The position numbers and the translations under genes were made by a program. DNA of 64,000 nucleotides from Cryptomeria japonica (Eukaryota > Streptophyta > Pinopsida > Cupressales > Cupressaceae), in NCBI RefSeq assembly GCF_030272615.1, contig NC_081410.1:126655140-126719139 (forward strand), written 5' to 3'. Shown here piece by piece: positions 22,011-34,992 of this stretch (its first letter is position 1; each line of letters opens with the position of its first letter). The notes below the pieces were generated by a model that was given only the letters and a program-made list of their open reading frames with translations, searched no databases and had not been told where the DNA came from.

Positions 22011-25000
22011 ATGGCCCAAACTCGATCACAGTCCAGGCAACGAGAAATAGAAAGGGAAGAAGAAGAAGAGGAAAATCTCAATGAATTTCAAGAAGCACTT
22101 GGAGGAAATGCAGATGACGAAAACCCAAGTACTCCCACTCCTGCAACAATAGAAAGGGCTCAGCATAACCCTCTCTTTAACAGATTGTTTGACAAAATAC
22201 TCAGGAGCAATGCGGATGCTCACTTCTTAAGACTCGCTCAAGAAGGAGCAAAACTCCCCTCTGACTTTGATCTTGCCCAATTAAGACAAGCATCAGAAAG
22301 ACAAAGTTGCCATGAAGAGGAAAGAGGTAGAGATCCCATCAGATATAAAATTCCTCAAGGTAATCCACCACCTCCTCCTCCTCCAAATGAAATGGAGATG
22401 TTGCGGCAACAAGTCGAGAATCTCGCCCAACAACTTCATAGTGGTGTCAAGATTAACCAATTCTCACTCAATGACATCTGTCCTTATCCTTTTGATAGGA
22501 ATCTTTATATGCCACCATTTCCACGAGGATTCGAAACACCCAAATTCAAAAAATATAGAGGAAAGGGAGATCCCCGTGATCATGTCAGAGAATTTCATTC
22601 CGCTTGCCTCAAAGTGGCATATGAAGACACCTACCTAATGCGCCTTTTCCCCCAAAGCTTGGGAGGAACAACCACATCATGGTTTTCTCGACTACCAGGT
22701 GGCATTAGAACATTTGAGGAACTTATCCAAAAATTCCTCGCTCATTACTCTCATAACATTGAACGCAACATCACCATGGCTGATTTGTGCAACACCAAAC
22801 AAAAACCAGGTGAACAATTCTCAGTATTCCTGCAACGATGGCGCCAAATGTCTAGCAGATGTTCTCTTCAGTTACCTGAATGAGAAGTAGTGGAAATATT
22901 CATTTCCAACTTAAACGAAGAAATGAAATTTCACCTGGATGTCAAAGACACAGACTCTTTTAATGATATGATCACCAAGGGTTTGAAATGTGAAAGGGCA
23001 CTCATCAAGAAAGGACTCATCAAAATCTTTAATGAACCAAAAGATGGTCCTCGCCCACACTTCAAAAGCGATAAACCAAGCTTCTGGAATAAAAACAAGA
23101 ATATCGTCAACGATGGGGTTGTGGATGCCTAGACTATCCAAAATGCACAACCTGTGGTTCGGTTTGCAGGACAAAATCCTCCACCTCAGAATAACACAAA
23201 TGTTCCTTCCAATCAAGGTTGCATCACATCTCACAATGAACCTAGACCTCGTCAGCAAAAACAAAAACGAACCTACACTCCCTTAGGGGAACCCATTGAA
23301 ACAGTGTTGCGACAACTCATTTCTCAAAATTTGGTCACTCTACCCAAACTATCAAACTATGAGCCTCAGGTCAAACCGGCATGGTGGAGAGATACTGAAC
23401 ACTGTGAATTCCATCAAGGAAGAGGGCACAAGACAAGTAATTGTCACCGATTAAAAGATCTTATTCAGGATCTTATTGACCGAGGAGAAATTGAAATTGA
23501 AGGACATGACCCAAAAATAAGCAATAATGATCATCTGATGTTCAAAAATCCACTTCCATCACAAGATCAAAGGGGTCCTTCCACTTCCAGGAGAGGCACT
23601 GATACCACTAATTATACACAGGTTGCGTATAATTACACTGTAAATCATCTGTATGATGCCAATGAACAAGTTGCAACTATAACCTTCAAAAATCCCAACT
23701 CAAATTGCAATGTTGTTACGCGTCACGGTAAAGTTACCATAAAGGCAGCTCCACAAGGCACCACCTCCATCCCAAAGTAGTACAATCTTGTGGAACAATT
23801 AGACAAAACCCCTGCGCTTATATCCATTTTAGAGCTATTGTGCCTATCGCCCTCTCATAAAACTATCTTGGATCAAGCACTCCAAGAGGCGTCAGTCCCT
23901 ACAAATATGAATACAGACCAATTTCAAGCCATGGTTGGAAGTCTAAAGTCATCACCTTGTCTCACTTTTTCTGAAAGTGACAACTCTTCCTTCCAGCAAC
24001 CTCATAACACCTCACTCCACATTGAAGGCTTTATCAACCAGCATAGGATCAAGCAAGTCTTGATCGATAATGGAGCAGGCCTGAATATTTGTACACTACA
24101 GTTGGTCACAGCATTGGGATATGCGGTAGAATCAGTGGATCCTCGCAAGAAGATCACAATCAAAGCCTATGACGATGTAGAGTGTTCATCCAAAGGAGCT
24201 GTGGTACTACCAATCCGAGTGGGCCCCGTGGTAAAGCACATCATCTATCAGGTTTTGGACCTTCCTCTGCCATACAATCTATTGTTAGGAAGACCTTGGA
24301 TACATGCCATGAAAGCCGTTCCATCTACCTACCATCAATGTATCAAGTTCCCACATAACGGTGTAGAGATCACAATCCTGGGCAATGCAAATCCCTTTGC
24401 GTTTTGCCATAATATCAGCCATCAACCAGAGATTACCATTCCTAATAATAAAGAAGCCATTTCCTCCACATCATATATAAGTCCAGCCTCTCTTGACAAT
24501 TCAAACACCACTATACCGAAGCAAGAAAAGCTTAAGATGAAAGTAGTAGAGGAGGGTCCTGGGGAATACAACTTGAGTCAACTCTTTTGTGTAGGACAAA
24601 TGCACACTTCTCCTCGAACACATGGTAAACCACAGCAGTTACTCCAGCAACCACTAGTCACGCCTGCATGTGCTTTGACGCCTTTCATCCTTGGAAAGAG
24701 TCAAGAAGAAGAAACCCAAGATGAGGACTTGGCGGAATGGATCTATAAAGATCCCATCACCACTGATCTACCACAAGTTAAACTTCCTATGGATCAATAT
24801 GACAAAGGCCTCCTCATTATGCAAAGGATGGGATATGATGGTCAAAGTGCTTTGGGATATTGCAAACAAGGATGACATGAACTACTGCTCCCGGAATTAA
24901 AGCCCAAAGGTAACACAGGCCTAGGTTTTGAAAAAGAGATCTTTCCTAAACTCAGATTCAAAGGAAAACCCACCAAACCATTTTGCCCACCTACTGCAAA

Positions 25001-28000
25001 GAGAACACCTTTCATTATTAAAGCAGCATCAAGTACCATCCCAACTGCCCCATCGAGGCTCAAAACTCCAACACCGCCATCTACAATGCCAATCATCCCA
25101 CCAAGCGAACCAGTAATCCCATCCATAGTACCATTAGCAGCAGCAACTGTATCAGAACCCGTAGCAGTATCTACAACACCCACAGTTCCAGCAGAAGCCA
25201 CAGAGTTAATATTATCGATACTCCCTATACCAGATTCCTTGATCCCCATCAATCTTCCTGTAGCACCGATCACTACAAAGGTACATCAACCAATCACACC
25301 TGCAATATTTAACTCCAAGGACATCCCAGTATGGTATAGTAATCAGATGCTAGAAAGTGACTCAGAGACCGACTCACATGAGTGGGAATTTGATTCTGTA
25401 CAGCTTAACACTTCAGATGAGGAAGACACATCACCACCTCCGCCACGCAAAGACATCCTTATTTATGGAGAAGCACAGATAAAGACCACTTGGGTTCCTG
25501 AACTAGAAACATCTTCCATAGACCCTACGTCTCATCCTATGCCTGATTCTGATAGCGAGAGTACCATCAACGAACTTCACCATCACGTCTTAAACCTCAC
25601 TGATACCTCTAACGAACTTAACCTAATCGATGAAGTAATGCCCATTATCCACCCTGAACTCATCAAATGGAACCAACCAAATCCTCCATGTCTTGATTTC
25701 TTCCAAAACGATGAGGCTATCATTGACTTTTTGGAATTAAGGGATAACCTACCAAGCAGGGATCACAAAGCTGGATTCGCCATAGAACTTAATAGCGCAG
25801 CATACTTTGGGGTGGATGCCAAACCTTTCAGCTGCAAAAATATAACAATAAAACATGGATCTTCCAGTGAAAACCACACTGCAGCACTGTTTGATCCAAT
25901 AAAAGTAAAAAGAAAGAGCGTATCCAATGATGAAAGCCTCTCTGAGGCACCTGAGGATGAAGGGTTTGACATTCTCCCTGCTAGTACACAACAGGAACAA
26001 TCAACGATTCTCATCGAGGAAACCAAAGAATATAATGTGGGGACTCTTGAAAATCCTCATCTCATACATCTGGCATCCCTTCTCACTCCAGAAGAATAGC
26101 CTAAATTTATAGAGTTCTTCCAGGAGCATCAGATCAACTTTTCATGGTCATATGCAGACATGCCTGGGCTTGATCCTGATTTAGTCATGCATCACCTCAC
26201 CATAGCAGAAGGAGCCAAACCTGTCAAGCAGAAGCTTCGTAAGATGCATCCCTAGATTGCAGTGCTAGTCAAAATAGAACTCAAGAAACTCCTAGATGTT
26301 GGTTTCATTAGGCCAATTGATTATGCAGAATGGATCTTCAACATTGTGCTTGTCGGCAAACCAAAAGGGGGCATCCGCATTTGTACTGACTTCAGAGATC
26401 TGAATAAGGCATGTCCTAATGATGACTTCCCCCTACCAAATATCGACATCATAGTGGATCTGACAGTAGGACATGCCATGCTTTCACTCATGGATGGCTT
26501 TTCAGGATACAATCAAATAAAGATCGCACCAGAAGATCAACATAAGACGGCCTTCACATGTCCATGGGGCACATATTGCTAGAATGTAATGCCTTTTGGT
26601 CTCAAGAATGCAGGAGCAACCTATCAAAGGGCAATGACCACCATCTTCCATGACATGATGCATACTATGATGGAAGATTATGTTGATGACTTACTAGCAA
26701 AATCACTCACCAGAGAAGGACACCTCCACATCTTAGATAAAATATTTGATAGACTGGAACAATACCACGTTCGACTCAACCCAAAGAAATTTGTCTTTGG
26801 AGTAACCTCCGGGAAACTTCTAGGATACATTGTCTCAAGAAAAGGTTAAGGCAATCATGGACATGCCACCTCCAAAGAATATCAGTCAGCTAAGGACATT
26901 ACAAGGGCGACTTCAATCCATCTGTAGATTCATCGCACAATTGGCTGATAAGTGTCACCCATTCACACACCTGCTACATAAGAACATCCGTTTTCAGTGG
27001 GATGCCCGATGCCAGCAAGCATTTCAGACGCTTAAAGACTATCTCATGAATCCACCATTGTTGATGCCACCACATCCAAGTAGACCGTTGTTACTCTATA
27101 TCTCAGCAACAAGTACAACATTAGGTGTACTACTGACACAACATAATGCGGAAGGAAAAAAGTGTACTGTTTACTACATCTCTCACACACTGGTAGGCTA
27201 TGAACTCAATTACACACCTATTGAGTGAGCTTGCCTAGCAGTAATCTTAGCAGCCACCAAATTGAGGCACTATCTATTAACACACAAGGTACAACTCATT
27301 GCAAAGATTGATCCACTCAAGTATTTACTCAGCAAAGTAGCATTGACAGGCCGCTTGGCCAAATGGGTGATGATTCTAAGTGAATTTGACATTGAGTACA
27401 TGGACCGTAAAGCTATCAAAGGTCAAGTTATTGCAGATCAGTTGGTCGATGCACCAGTCATAGGTGATCATCCTCTCATTTCCAATTTTCCAGATGAAGA
27501 GATATTCATGATCACAACAACACCACCATGGAAATTATACTTTGATGGTTCATACACTAGGCATGGCTCGGGGGCAGGCATTCTGTTTATCACACCTCAA
27601 GGTGATAGCATCCCAAAGTCTTATAGACTCACATTTCCATGCACCAACAACATAGCAGAGTATGAAGCCTTGATCACAGGACTCAGGTTAGTCGTACAAT
27701 GGAAATTACAAGAACTACAAGTGTATGGCGACTCACAACTGGTCATTCGACAAGCAACAGATGAATATCAGACCAAAGATGATAAACTCATGCCATATAA
27801 GCAAATGGTGGACAACCTAAAGACATCATTTACTATTATCACTTTTGAGCAGATACCAAGAGATCAGAATCGAGCTGCAGACGCTATGGCTACCATCGCA
27901 TCTCTCCTAGATCTTCCACAGAATTCAACACGCTATGAGTTCTTGGTCGAACAGCTTTGGATCCCCACTTATGATATCCCCGAATCCGAAATGATATGTC

Positions 28001-29280
28001 GCCTTGTCAGTTCTGAATCTCCATGGTATGGTGAGTTCTACACCTATCTCCGCGATCACACCCTTCCTCCCAACCAATCAAATAACCAACATAAAACCTT
28101 TATTCGCCAAACTACTCGATATACCATTATTGCTGAAACCCTATACCGACGCAGTTTTGATGGTACTCTCCTTTGATGTCTGGAACAAGATGAGATAACA
28201 AAGGCTTTGGAAGAAGTCCATGAAGGAATTTGCGGGACTCACTCAAGTGGTCCGTCACTAGCCAAGAAACTCCTGCGCAATGGATACTATTGGCCCTCTA
28301 TGGAAAAGGATTCCTACTACTTTGTCAGAAAGTGCAAGAAATGTCAAATTCATGGTGACCTGATACATGCACCAGCCCAAGAACTGCAACCAATCACAAC
28401 ACCATGGCCTTTTTGTCAGTGGGGCCTTGACCTTGTGGGTAAGATTCATCCATCTTCATCTAATGGCCATAAATTCATTATTACTGCCACTGAATATTTC
28501 ACAAAGTGGATCGAAGCTGTTCCACTTACCCAAGTCACCGGCAAGCAGATCGCTTCATTCATCCTCAACTACATCATCTGCCGGTACAGTGTACCCATGT
28601 CCATCATCACAGATAACGGTCTTCCTTTCAAAAATCAGGATGTTCGCGAACTTTGTGAGAAATTTCATATCGAACATTGCTTTTCCACTCCATATTACCC
28701 ACAAGGAAATGGTCAAGCTGAAGCATCCAATAAAAACATATTAAGAATCCTCAAGAAGATGGTCAATGATGCCGGTCGTGATTGGCATGTTCAATTGAAT
28801 CCGGCACTATGGGCATATCGAACTAGCATTCGAACCCCTACAGGCGCAACTCCCTACTCATTGGTCTATGGTGCAGAAGCTATCTTGCCTATTGAGGTTG
28901 AGATACCATCATTATGGGTTTCCTTGCACAATCTCATCGATGATGAAGCTTACAGAGTCTCACGTCTTCAGGATTTAGAGTTACTTGATGAGAAGTGACA
29001 AGCTGCATACAATCATCTCAAAGCCTATCAGCAGCGCATGAGCAGAAGCTACAATCACCGAGTTAGACCTCGTACATTTGAGGTAGGTGATCTTGTTCTA
29101 CGAGAGAATCCTCGCAATCAACCAAACAGAGAACATCAGGGCAAGTTTGAATCAAACTGGATGGGCCCATATGTTGTCACTGCTATCTTCGGGTCTGGGG
29201 CATATCAGTTGGCTACATCTGAAGGAGAACCGCTTGCAGATCCAATCAATAGCATGCACCTAAAACGGTTTTATACATAA
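22011..29280 (+). pseudogene. Gypsy gag-pol polyprotein, copy A, with ten stops and a deletion
   Basis: The frame begins MAQTRSQSRQREIERE and matches the copy B polyprotein along its whole length, ending MHLKRFYT at 29280. In-frame stops lie at 22881, 23130, 23778, 24873, 26097, 26253, 26580, 27226, 28174 and 28996. A 23-bp deletion near 26845, just after the RT domain, shifts the frame. At every stop, copy B has CGA, CGG, CAA, CAG or TGG, so C-to-T and G-to-A changes are involved at all of them. All the domains of copy B can be located: Gag, protease (LIDNGAGLNIC), G-patch, RT (YVDD), two RNase H domains, integrase. No intact enzyme can be made from it. Confidence 0.95.
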
Positions 29281-31764
29281 TTTGTACAGAGCATCAGGCT
29301 CCCCTACATACCAGAAAATATCAAAAACATTCAGAAAACTGTCCTGAAGAAAATACAAAAACATTCAAAAAAAGTAAAGAAAAATCATGCATCCAAAATG
29401 GTGAACAAACACTCTGGTGGCACCTTGGGTAAGTGCGATGGTGAAAACCTGGCAAACAGGCGCCACTCATAAAGGCTATGGCTCCATTGTCTTTTAGACT
29501 TGTTGTGATCACATCCACTTCATACATACATCCATCCATCCAAAACCATGGCTTGTTATTCATCTGCAATTAAGCAAATACTCCATACATCTTGCATCCC
29601 GCTTTTTCATAGTCCTACCTAAAACTGGGGGCAATACCTTTAACCTATTGATGGAAGTGGATTCTATATTGTCTTATGATTCATTAAGTTCTTCATTCAA
29701 GCAATCATCAAAAATACCAAAAACATTGGAAAATATCTCGCAAAAATCCAAAAAACATTCAAAAACAATTTAAAATCGAAAAACATCAAAAATCACACAA
29801 AAACATGGCAACACCTTGTACATACTCATCCGTACAGATACCAAGACAAACATTGACAAAATACTCACACAATGACCACTTATCAATCGACCACACAATC
29901 AACATCAACACTCAAAACTGTCTTCAACAAGGATGCATCCTTCCTTACCAAAACAAAGACGAAAGTGACATTTTCTTTGACAAGAAAATTAGGTTAAGCT
30001 ATCAAATACTTGGTTGATTTGTGAGTACAATCATTTGTTTATCTGTATCGGGATCTTTCAGCATTGTTTTGTTTTGTTTGCGCATTATTTCCGATGAAGT
30101 TCTGGGGCATGTACTAATGGTGTCTACGTGGGAAGTTCACCAAGCTATGTGATCTTATGCAAAATGCAGTCATAGATCACTACAGCTTGCTGACTACAAC
30201 ATATACCTCAACCATATGGGCATGAACCATTACCAAGGATCCTTATTCTTTATTCTTTATGTATATACTATTTGTTTGCAGGTACAATGCTCATTCTTTG
30301 GTTCCTCCTCATCCAAATCGGATAAAGGTTTTATCTCTTAGTACAGTATGCACTTGTCTTAGGATATGATCAACCTAAGATCAAGGAGGACGATCCAAGT
30401 CATGCATGAACGGCGATAATCCGTGTCTATTCCGCAAGCAATACTCTGGTTGACTTGACCCTTATATCAAGTCGTTTGTATTAACTTGCTATATTAAAAT
30501 TCATGTAAGGAATACTCAGGTCATCTTGAATCATTATGTCAAGATGCTTGTATTCTCTTCCAACATTTTAAAGCTCAATGATGAAAATAGAGCACTATGG
30601 ATCGTCATTTCATCTCATCTATTTATATATTGCATTCTGTTGCATATCACCCATCCGTTTGCTCATTCATATGTAGGCTTTATATGCAAAATGTGAAAAT
30701 TAAGCTGGTCTTGGATACAATCACGACCGAGTACTCTGATACCTCATCAATGCATCATGCAAAGTCTTAAAAACCTTGCATTCCTCATGGTCATATCATC
30801 ATCGCATTTAGTTGCATCTTGCATTAAGTACATTCATGTCATTTTTAAACTTAACATTGCATATAGTTCATTTTGGACATTAGTTTTCATTAAAACATTT
30901 GCATCATTGCATCAATCATAAATAATTAGATTCATTCTTGAGATCAAATTGTCTTTTGATTGTTTTAAAATCATTTACTAGGCATTCATATAGTATCGAT
31001 TATCCATCATCGTTTTATCATCTTTTATCATTTATTATTGCATACATTCATTTATAGTTAAAAAGTGCATTCAGTCATCCGTTAACTAAGTATCATATTA
31101 TGCTCATTTTAGGATTCATTCACATTGCATTCATTTATCCTCTTTTTAATTACATTAAGGTGCAGTTATTAAAACATTAGTTATAGTATCATCACATTAT
31201 CATTTTTACTTAAATCATATTTAAGTATTTAGAATCATAAATCCATTTGTTTCAAAACATTGGTTCATAACATTTTATATCCATTATATATACGCGTTCA
31301 TTTAGGCATTATCATATAAAGCATTTGTACTTTACATTTTGTTTATCCATATTACATTCATCTAAAAACATCTAGATGCATATCCATACATAACATCATT
31401 CATTAGACCATTGCATTAACATCATCACATAAATCATCTCATCATTATATCAAAATAGGAAACACCAAAATCCAATTCATATATTATCATAAGCATACAT
31501 CATCATCGTGGCATTACATACATACAACATTACATCAAAAATCAAACAAATCATACATAAACCTGCATTCATATGTTAGTATCCAACATCATAAATCATC
31601 ATAAAAACATGCATATAGGAAACATCTCATCAAATGCATACATGTACACACATCCATCTAAGCAATAAACTCATCATCCTGCATAAACATCCATATAACT
31701 CAAATGCATATCATCAAAATATGGGATCTCCTCATATATCAAAGTACAATGAAGTCTACAAAAT
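29281..31764 (+). other. 3' noncoding region of copy A after pol
   Basis: 29281-30660 aligns with 51914-53300 of copy B, including aaaaacattcaaaaa runs and a block around gttctggggcatgtactaat. 30660-31764 is AT-rich, full of catca and cattta words, and has no counterpart in copy B. No sense-strand gene is seen. Confidence 0.7.
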
Positions 31765-31769
31765 CAGCT

Positions 31770-34579
31770 ACCAAGAGCCATCCAAGATACGGTCCAAAAA
31801 ATAAACAATGATACAAATACATATATGCATGAATGCTCTCTCAAATGTCGCTCTGACCCAATGTTGTCCCAACACCTCCACCTGCTCCACCACTGGTGCC
31901 TACACCCCCTGCTCCATCTCTTCATGGAGGCCTCATCGAACCACCACTCCCTCCTGCATCTCCTGATTTCTCCTGCCTCAAAGGACCCATCACCCCCCAC
32001 TGCTCTGCATCCTCTGCAATCACTCTTGATCTAGTCTGCCGCATCTGAGTATAACTGAGAGCTCACTGATTCACTGGCACCACCTGCTCATATAAACCCC
32101 GCCAGTACTCTATCTCAGCCTGTGCTCATCCAAACTGCCTCATAACCTCCCCTATAGGCCCCTATGCTCCTACTCCAACCCGGACTCTCTCCTGCAGCTC
32201 CGCCAATCTCTCCATTGCAGTATCTCTCTCCCGTAGCACCACCTTCAGCTCTAACTCCCATGCAAATAACTGCACGTCCCTCGCTGCCACCTCCGCCTCC
32301 AAATCCTCTATCTGCATCTGTAAGCGTACTATGATGTGATCCTGCAGATCTCCAGTAGCTCCCCCCTCAGTATCCATAGTTGCCTCCCCTGCACCACCCT
32401 CTCCAGTAGTCCCCTCTCCTCTGTCCATCGAGATCTCTCTCTCCATCCCCTTCCCACTCAGCTGAACTCCTCCTGGTATCAATGGCCCCTATGATATCTG
32501 TAGAGGCAATCCACCTCTCCCTCTCCGCTGACTCCGCATCCCCAATCCTCCTCCACCTCCTCCATCTCCTCCACCTCCTCCTCCACCTCCTCCATCTCCT
32601 CCACCACCTCCTCCTCCTCCTCCTCCTCCTACTCCTCCATCTCCTCGACCTCCTGCCCTCCTCCATCTTCGTCCCCTCTCATCCTCAAATGCTGGGATCG
32701 GCTCTGCTGGATCCGATATTCGTGGGATCGGGTGTGCCGCCCGATACTGCGTGTACTCATCTGTCACCCCTGCATCAATGACCCTCGGTCGTATGTCCCA
32801 TGGCCTCGCCTACAGTGTCCAAAACTCTGCCAGTGCCTGATCATACGGTAGCACTGGACCCCATGCATACTGCTCCCGAATAACTCGAGCATACTCTCTA
32901 GATCCACTGGGCAGTCCCTGCTACCGTCCGAACTGCCTCATCACTCTCCCGGGCACCTGTCTCTCTACATGGTATGAGGTCCTCCCAATGAGGAATCGGG
33001 TCATGAAGACATACGGCAGTGCCTCTGCATCATCATCCCATGGCTCACACTCCAAGTATGGCCGCCATATCACTGCATCCAGGTCATCCAATGCCTGCCG
33101 CCACCACTCTAACTTCCCCAAGTGGGGCTGACTCATCATGCCGCTGTACATAAACATGTATGGTTGATCCACGGCACGGAATCTAAGACTCACCGGTCGA
33201 GTCACTGGTAGGTGCTCCCAAGCCCAAATATGTAGCAGCGTCATGCCCACTACTAAGGAACCCCTCCCCCGGTACACTACCTCATGGAGCTCCTGATACA
33301 TGTGCGCCAGCACGCATGACCCCCATGCAAATCGGGTCCCCTCGGTCATGATCATCTCGATAACCTGCCCCCATCCCACCGCCAAACCATGTGAATGCCT
33401 GTCTGGACACAACAGACCTCCCACAATCCCTGACAAAACTGCTGGAAGAGGCTCATATAGTGCCGCTATATCCTCCCACATGATCGAGCCATCATCAATG
33501 AAAACATCCTCATCAAAAATCCTCTGCACCAAAAGAGTCCCCCAGGATCTGTCATATGTAACCAGCTCTCCTCGAATCGGTATCCGCAGGATGCGTCACA
33601 CATCCTCCAAGGTCACGGTCATCTCCCCCTGTGTCAAATGGAAGGTGCACGTCTCATTGTGCCACCGCTTTGCTAGTGCTGTGATCAGTCCGTGATTCAT
33701 ACGAATCACGGGCATGTGCATCACCTCGTATAGACCAGTCGTGGCAATACAATCAATCTCCGCCTATGTCAATCGGTTTCGCAACCCCTGTGTCGCAGGA
33801 TGGCACTCCCATAACTGCAACACGCGCAGCTCCTCCTGCACATAGACATTCATCAATCACCATCAGTTGTTTTGTTTTCAAACTTTCTTAAGTTTAAACC
33901 TAGACTATCAACAATACTTTGATCAAGTCTCTTCGGGTCTCAACAGGTAAGTAATCATGGCCACCTAGACTTCAACAGACATTTATCCTAACAAATAACT
34001 TAAGTCTCATAAGGCTGCTATGGTTCAAAATAACTCCCACTTCACCTCGCCATCCATCAATCATTGGCATCGGGAGATTTTCTTCATCCAAACTGGGGCA
34101 TCTCTTTATCCTAAAGCAAAAGCGCTATTCTACCCACAAAAGCGCTAGTTTCTCAACAATAAGGCTATAACCCTAACAAAAGTGCTCAATCAGCTATACA
34201 AAAGCGCTCAAACTACAAAAGCGCTAAAATAACTACACAATAGTGCTACTTGACATCAATAGAGCTCAATTAAGCCCATAATAGTGCTACTTAACCAAAA
34301 GCGCTAAAACTTGCACACCATAGCGCTAATACCGAGCAAAAGCGTTCAAACAAGGCGACAATAGTGCCATTGCGGCACAATAGCGCTAGTTTATGGAGCA
34401 AAAGCGCCAAAACCATAGTTCCAGCGCTCTTGCTCCGACTTGACTTGGACTCAGCTAAAAACCTATCAAAAATGCACAAAAATTAAGTTTTCAAATTTGC
34501 ATACTACTGGTCCGTAGTCATCTGGACGCTGGAACCGTCGCACTCGCTCGAATCTATCCTCGGTGATCAGAATCGGCAT
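31770..34579 (-). pseudogene. Antisense plant mobile domain (PMD) gene inside copy A
   Basis: A two-exon model fits. Exon 1 is 34579-34508 (MPILITEDRFERVRRFQR...). The intron has donor GTAGTATG and an acceptor ending TGTGCAG. Exon 2 starts at 33835 in the same phase and stays in one frame to about 31770. Exon 2 first encodes the PMD domain: ELRVLQLWECHP, TCTFHLTQGEMTVTLEDV, WGSCVLAHMYQELHEVV, GMTLLHIWAWEHLPV, YLECEPWDDDAEALPYVF. Next comes a Gly-rich run (32640-32520), then a coiled coil (QMQIEDLEAEVAARD, RERDTAMERLAELQERV). Isolated stops interrupt it near 33758, 33592, 32920, 32808, 32483 and 32160, so it is decayed here. PMD proteins are plant-specific, nuclear, and known both as host genes (MAIN, MAIL1) and as passengers of transposable elements. 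It lies opposite to gag-pol, between pol and the 3' LTR. Identification of the domain is strong; the exon model is inference. Confidence 0.8.
34131..34427 (-). repeat. AGCGCT motif cluster in the antisense gene's intron/leader
   Basis: Eight exact AGCGCT words in about 300 bp plus many one-base variants (agtgct, gcgtt, gcgcca). Read on the minus strand, the context is tttagcgcttttg or tagcgctattgt, the same as in the sense leader at 19290-19512. In the two-exon model it lies in intron 1 of the antisense PMD gene. Confidence 0.88.
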
Positions 34580-34676
34580 CCTCGCTGCTACTCACTCCTC
34601 CAAATGTCCCTATCAGAGCTCTCATTTTCAACTGGTCGTGGTCACAAATGATCATGTTTTCACCCCTTTCACCCCA

Positions 34677-34682
34677 TTTATA
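34677..34682 (-). promoter_or_regulatory. TATA box of the antisense PMD gene
   Basis: The minus strand reads GGTATAAATGGGG, about 98 nt upstream of the ATG at 34579. The distance and context fit a plant core promoter independent of the LTRs. Confidence 0.55.
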
Positions 34683-34979
34683 CCCTTCGCCGACACCGTA
34701 AGTTCTCCCCGCTCACCGCCGTGGTCCCCGTGAACTTCCCGTGCCCCCCATTTCTCCTTGTTATCCCCGTTTTCTTCTATTTTTCACCAGTATAACTAAC
34801 TCCTTCTCTTCTACCACCCCGCCAAATGTCATTCTTTTTCGAGAGCTCGCCCGATTTTTCAAAAATTTTCGGCCCATCTCTCGAGGGGGCATAGCACCCA
34901 TTAAATTAACATTTTATGAGGCATTTTCTTCACACCAGTTTTTCTTTTTTTGAAACGACGTGATAAACCGCACCGTCTC

Positions 34980-34992
34980 AAAGAGAGGCAAA
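34980..34992 (+). promoter_or_regulatory. Polypurine tract, copy A
   Basis: aaagagaggcaaa flush with the 3' LTR start at 34993. The copy B equivalent is aaagaggggcaaa. Confidence 0.8.

Noticed and set aside
32482..32781. Plus-strand Leu/His-rich frame at 32.5-32.8 kb
   Set aside because: Shadow of the Gly-rich part of the minus-strand PMD gene.
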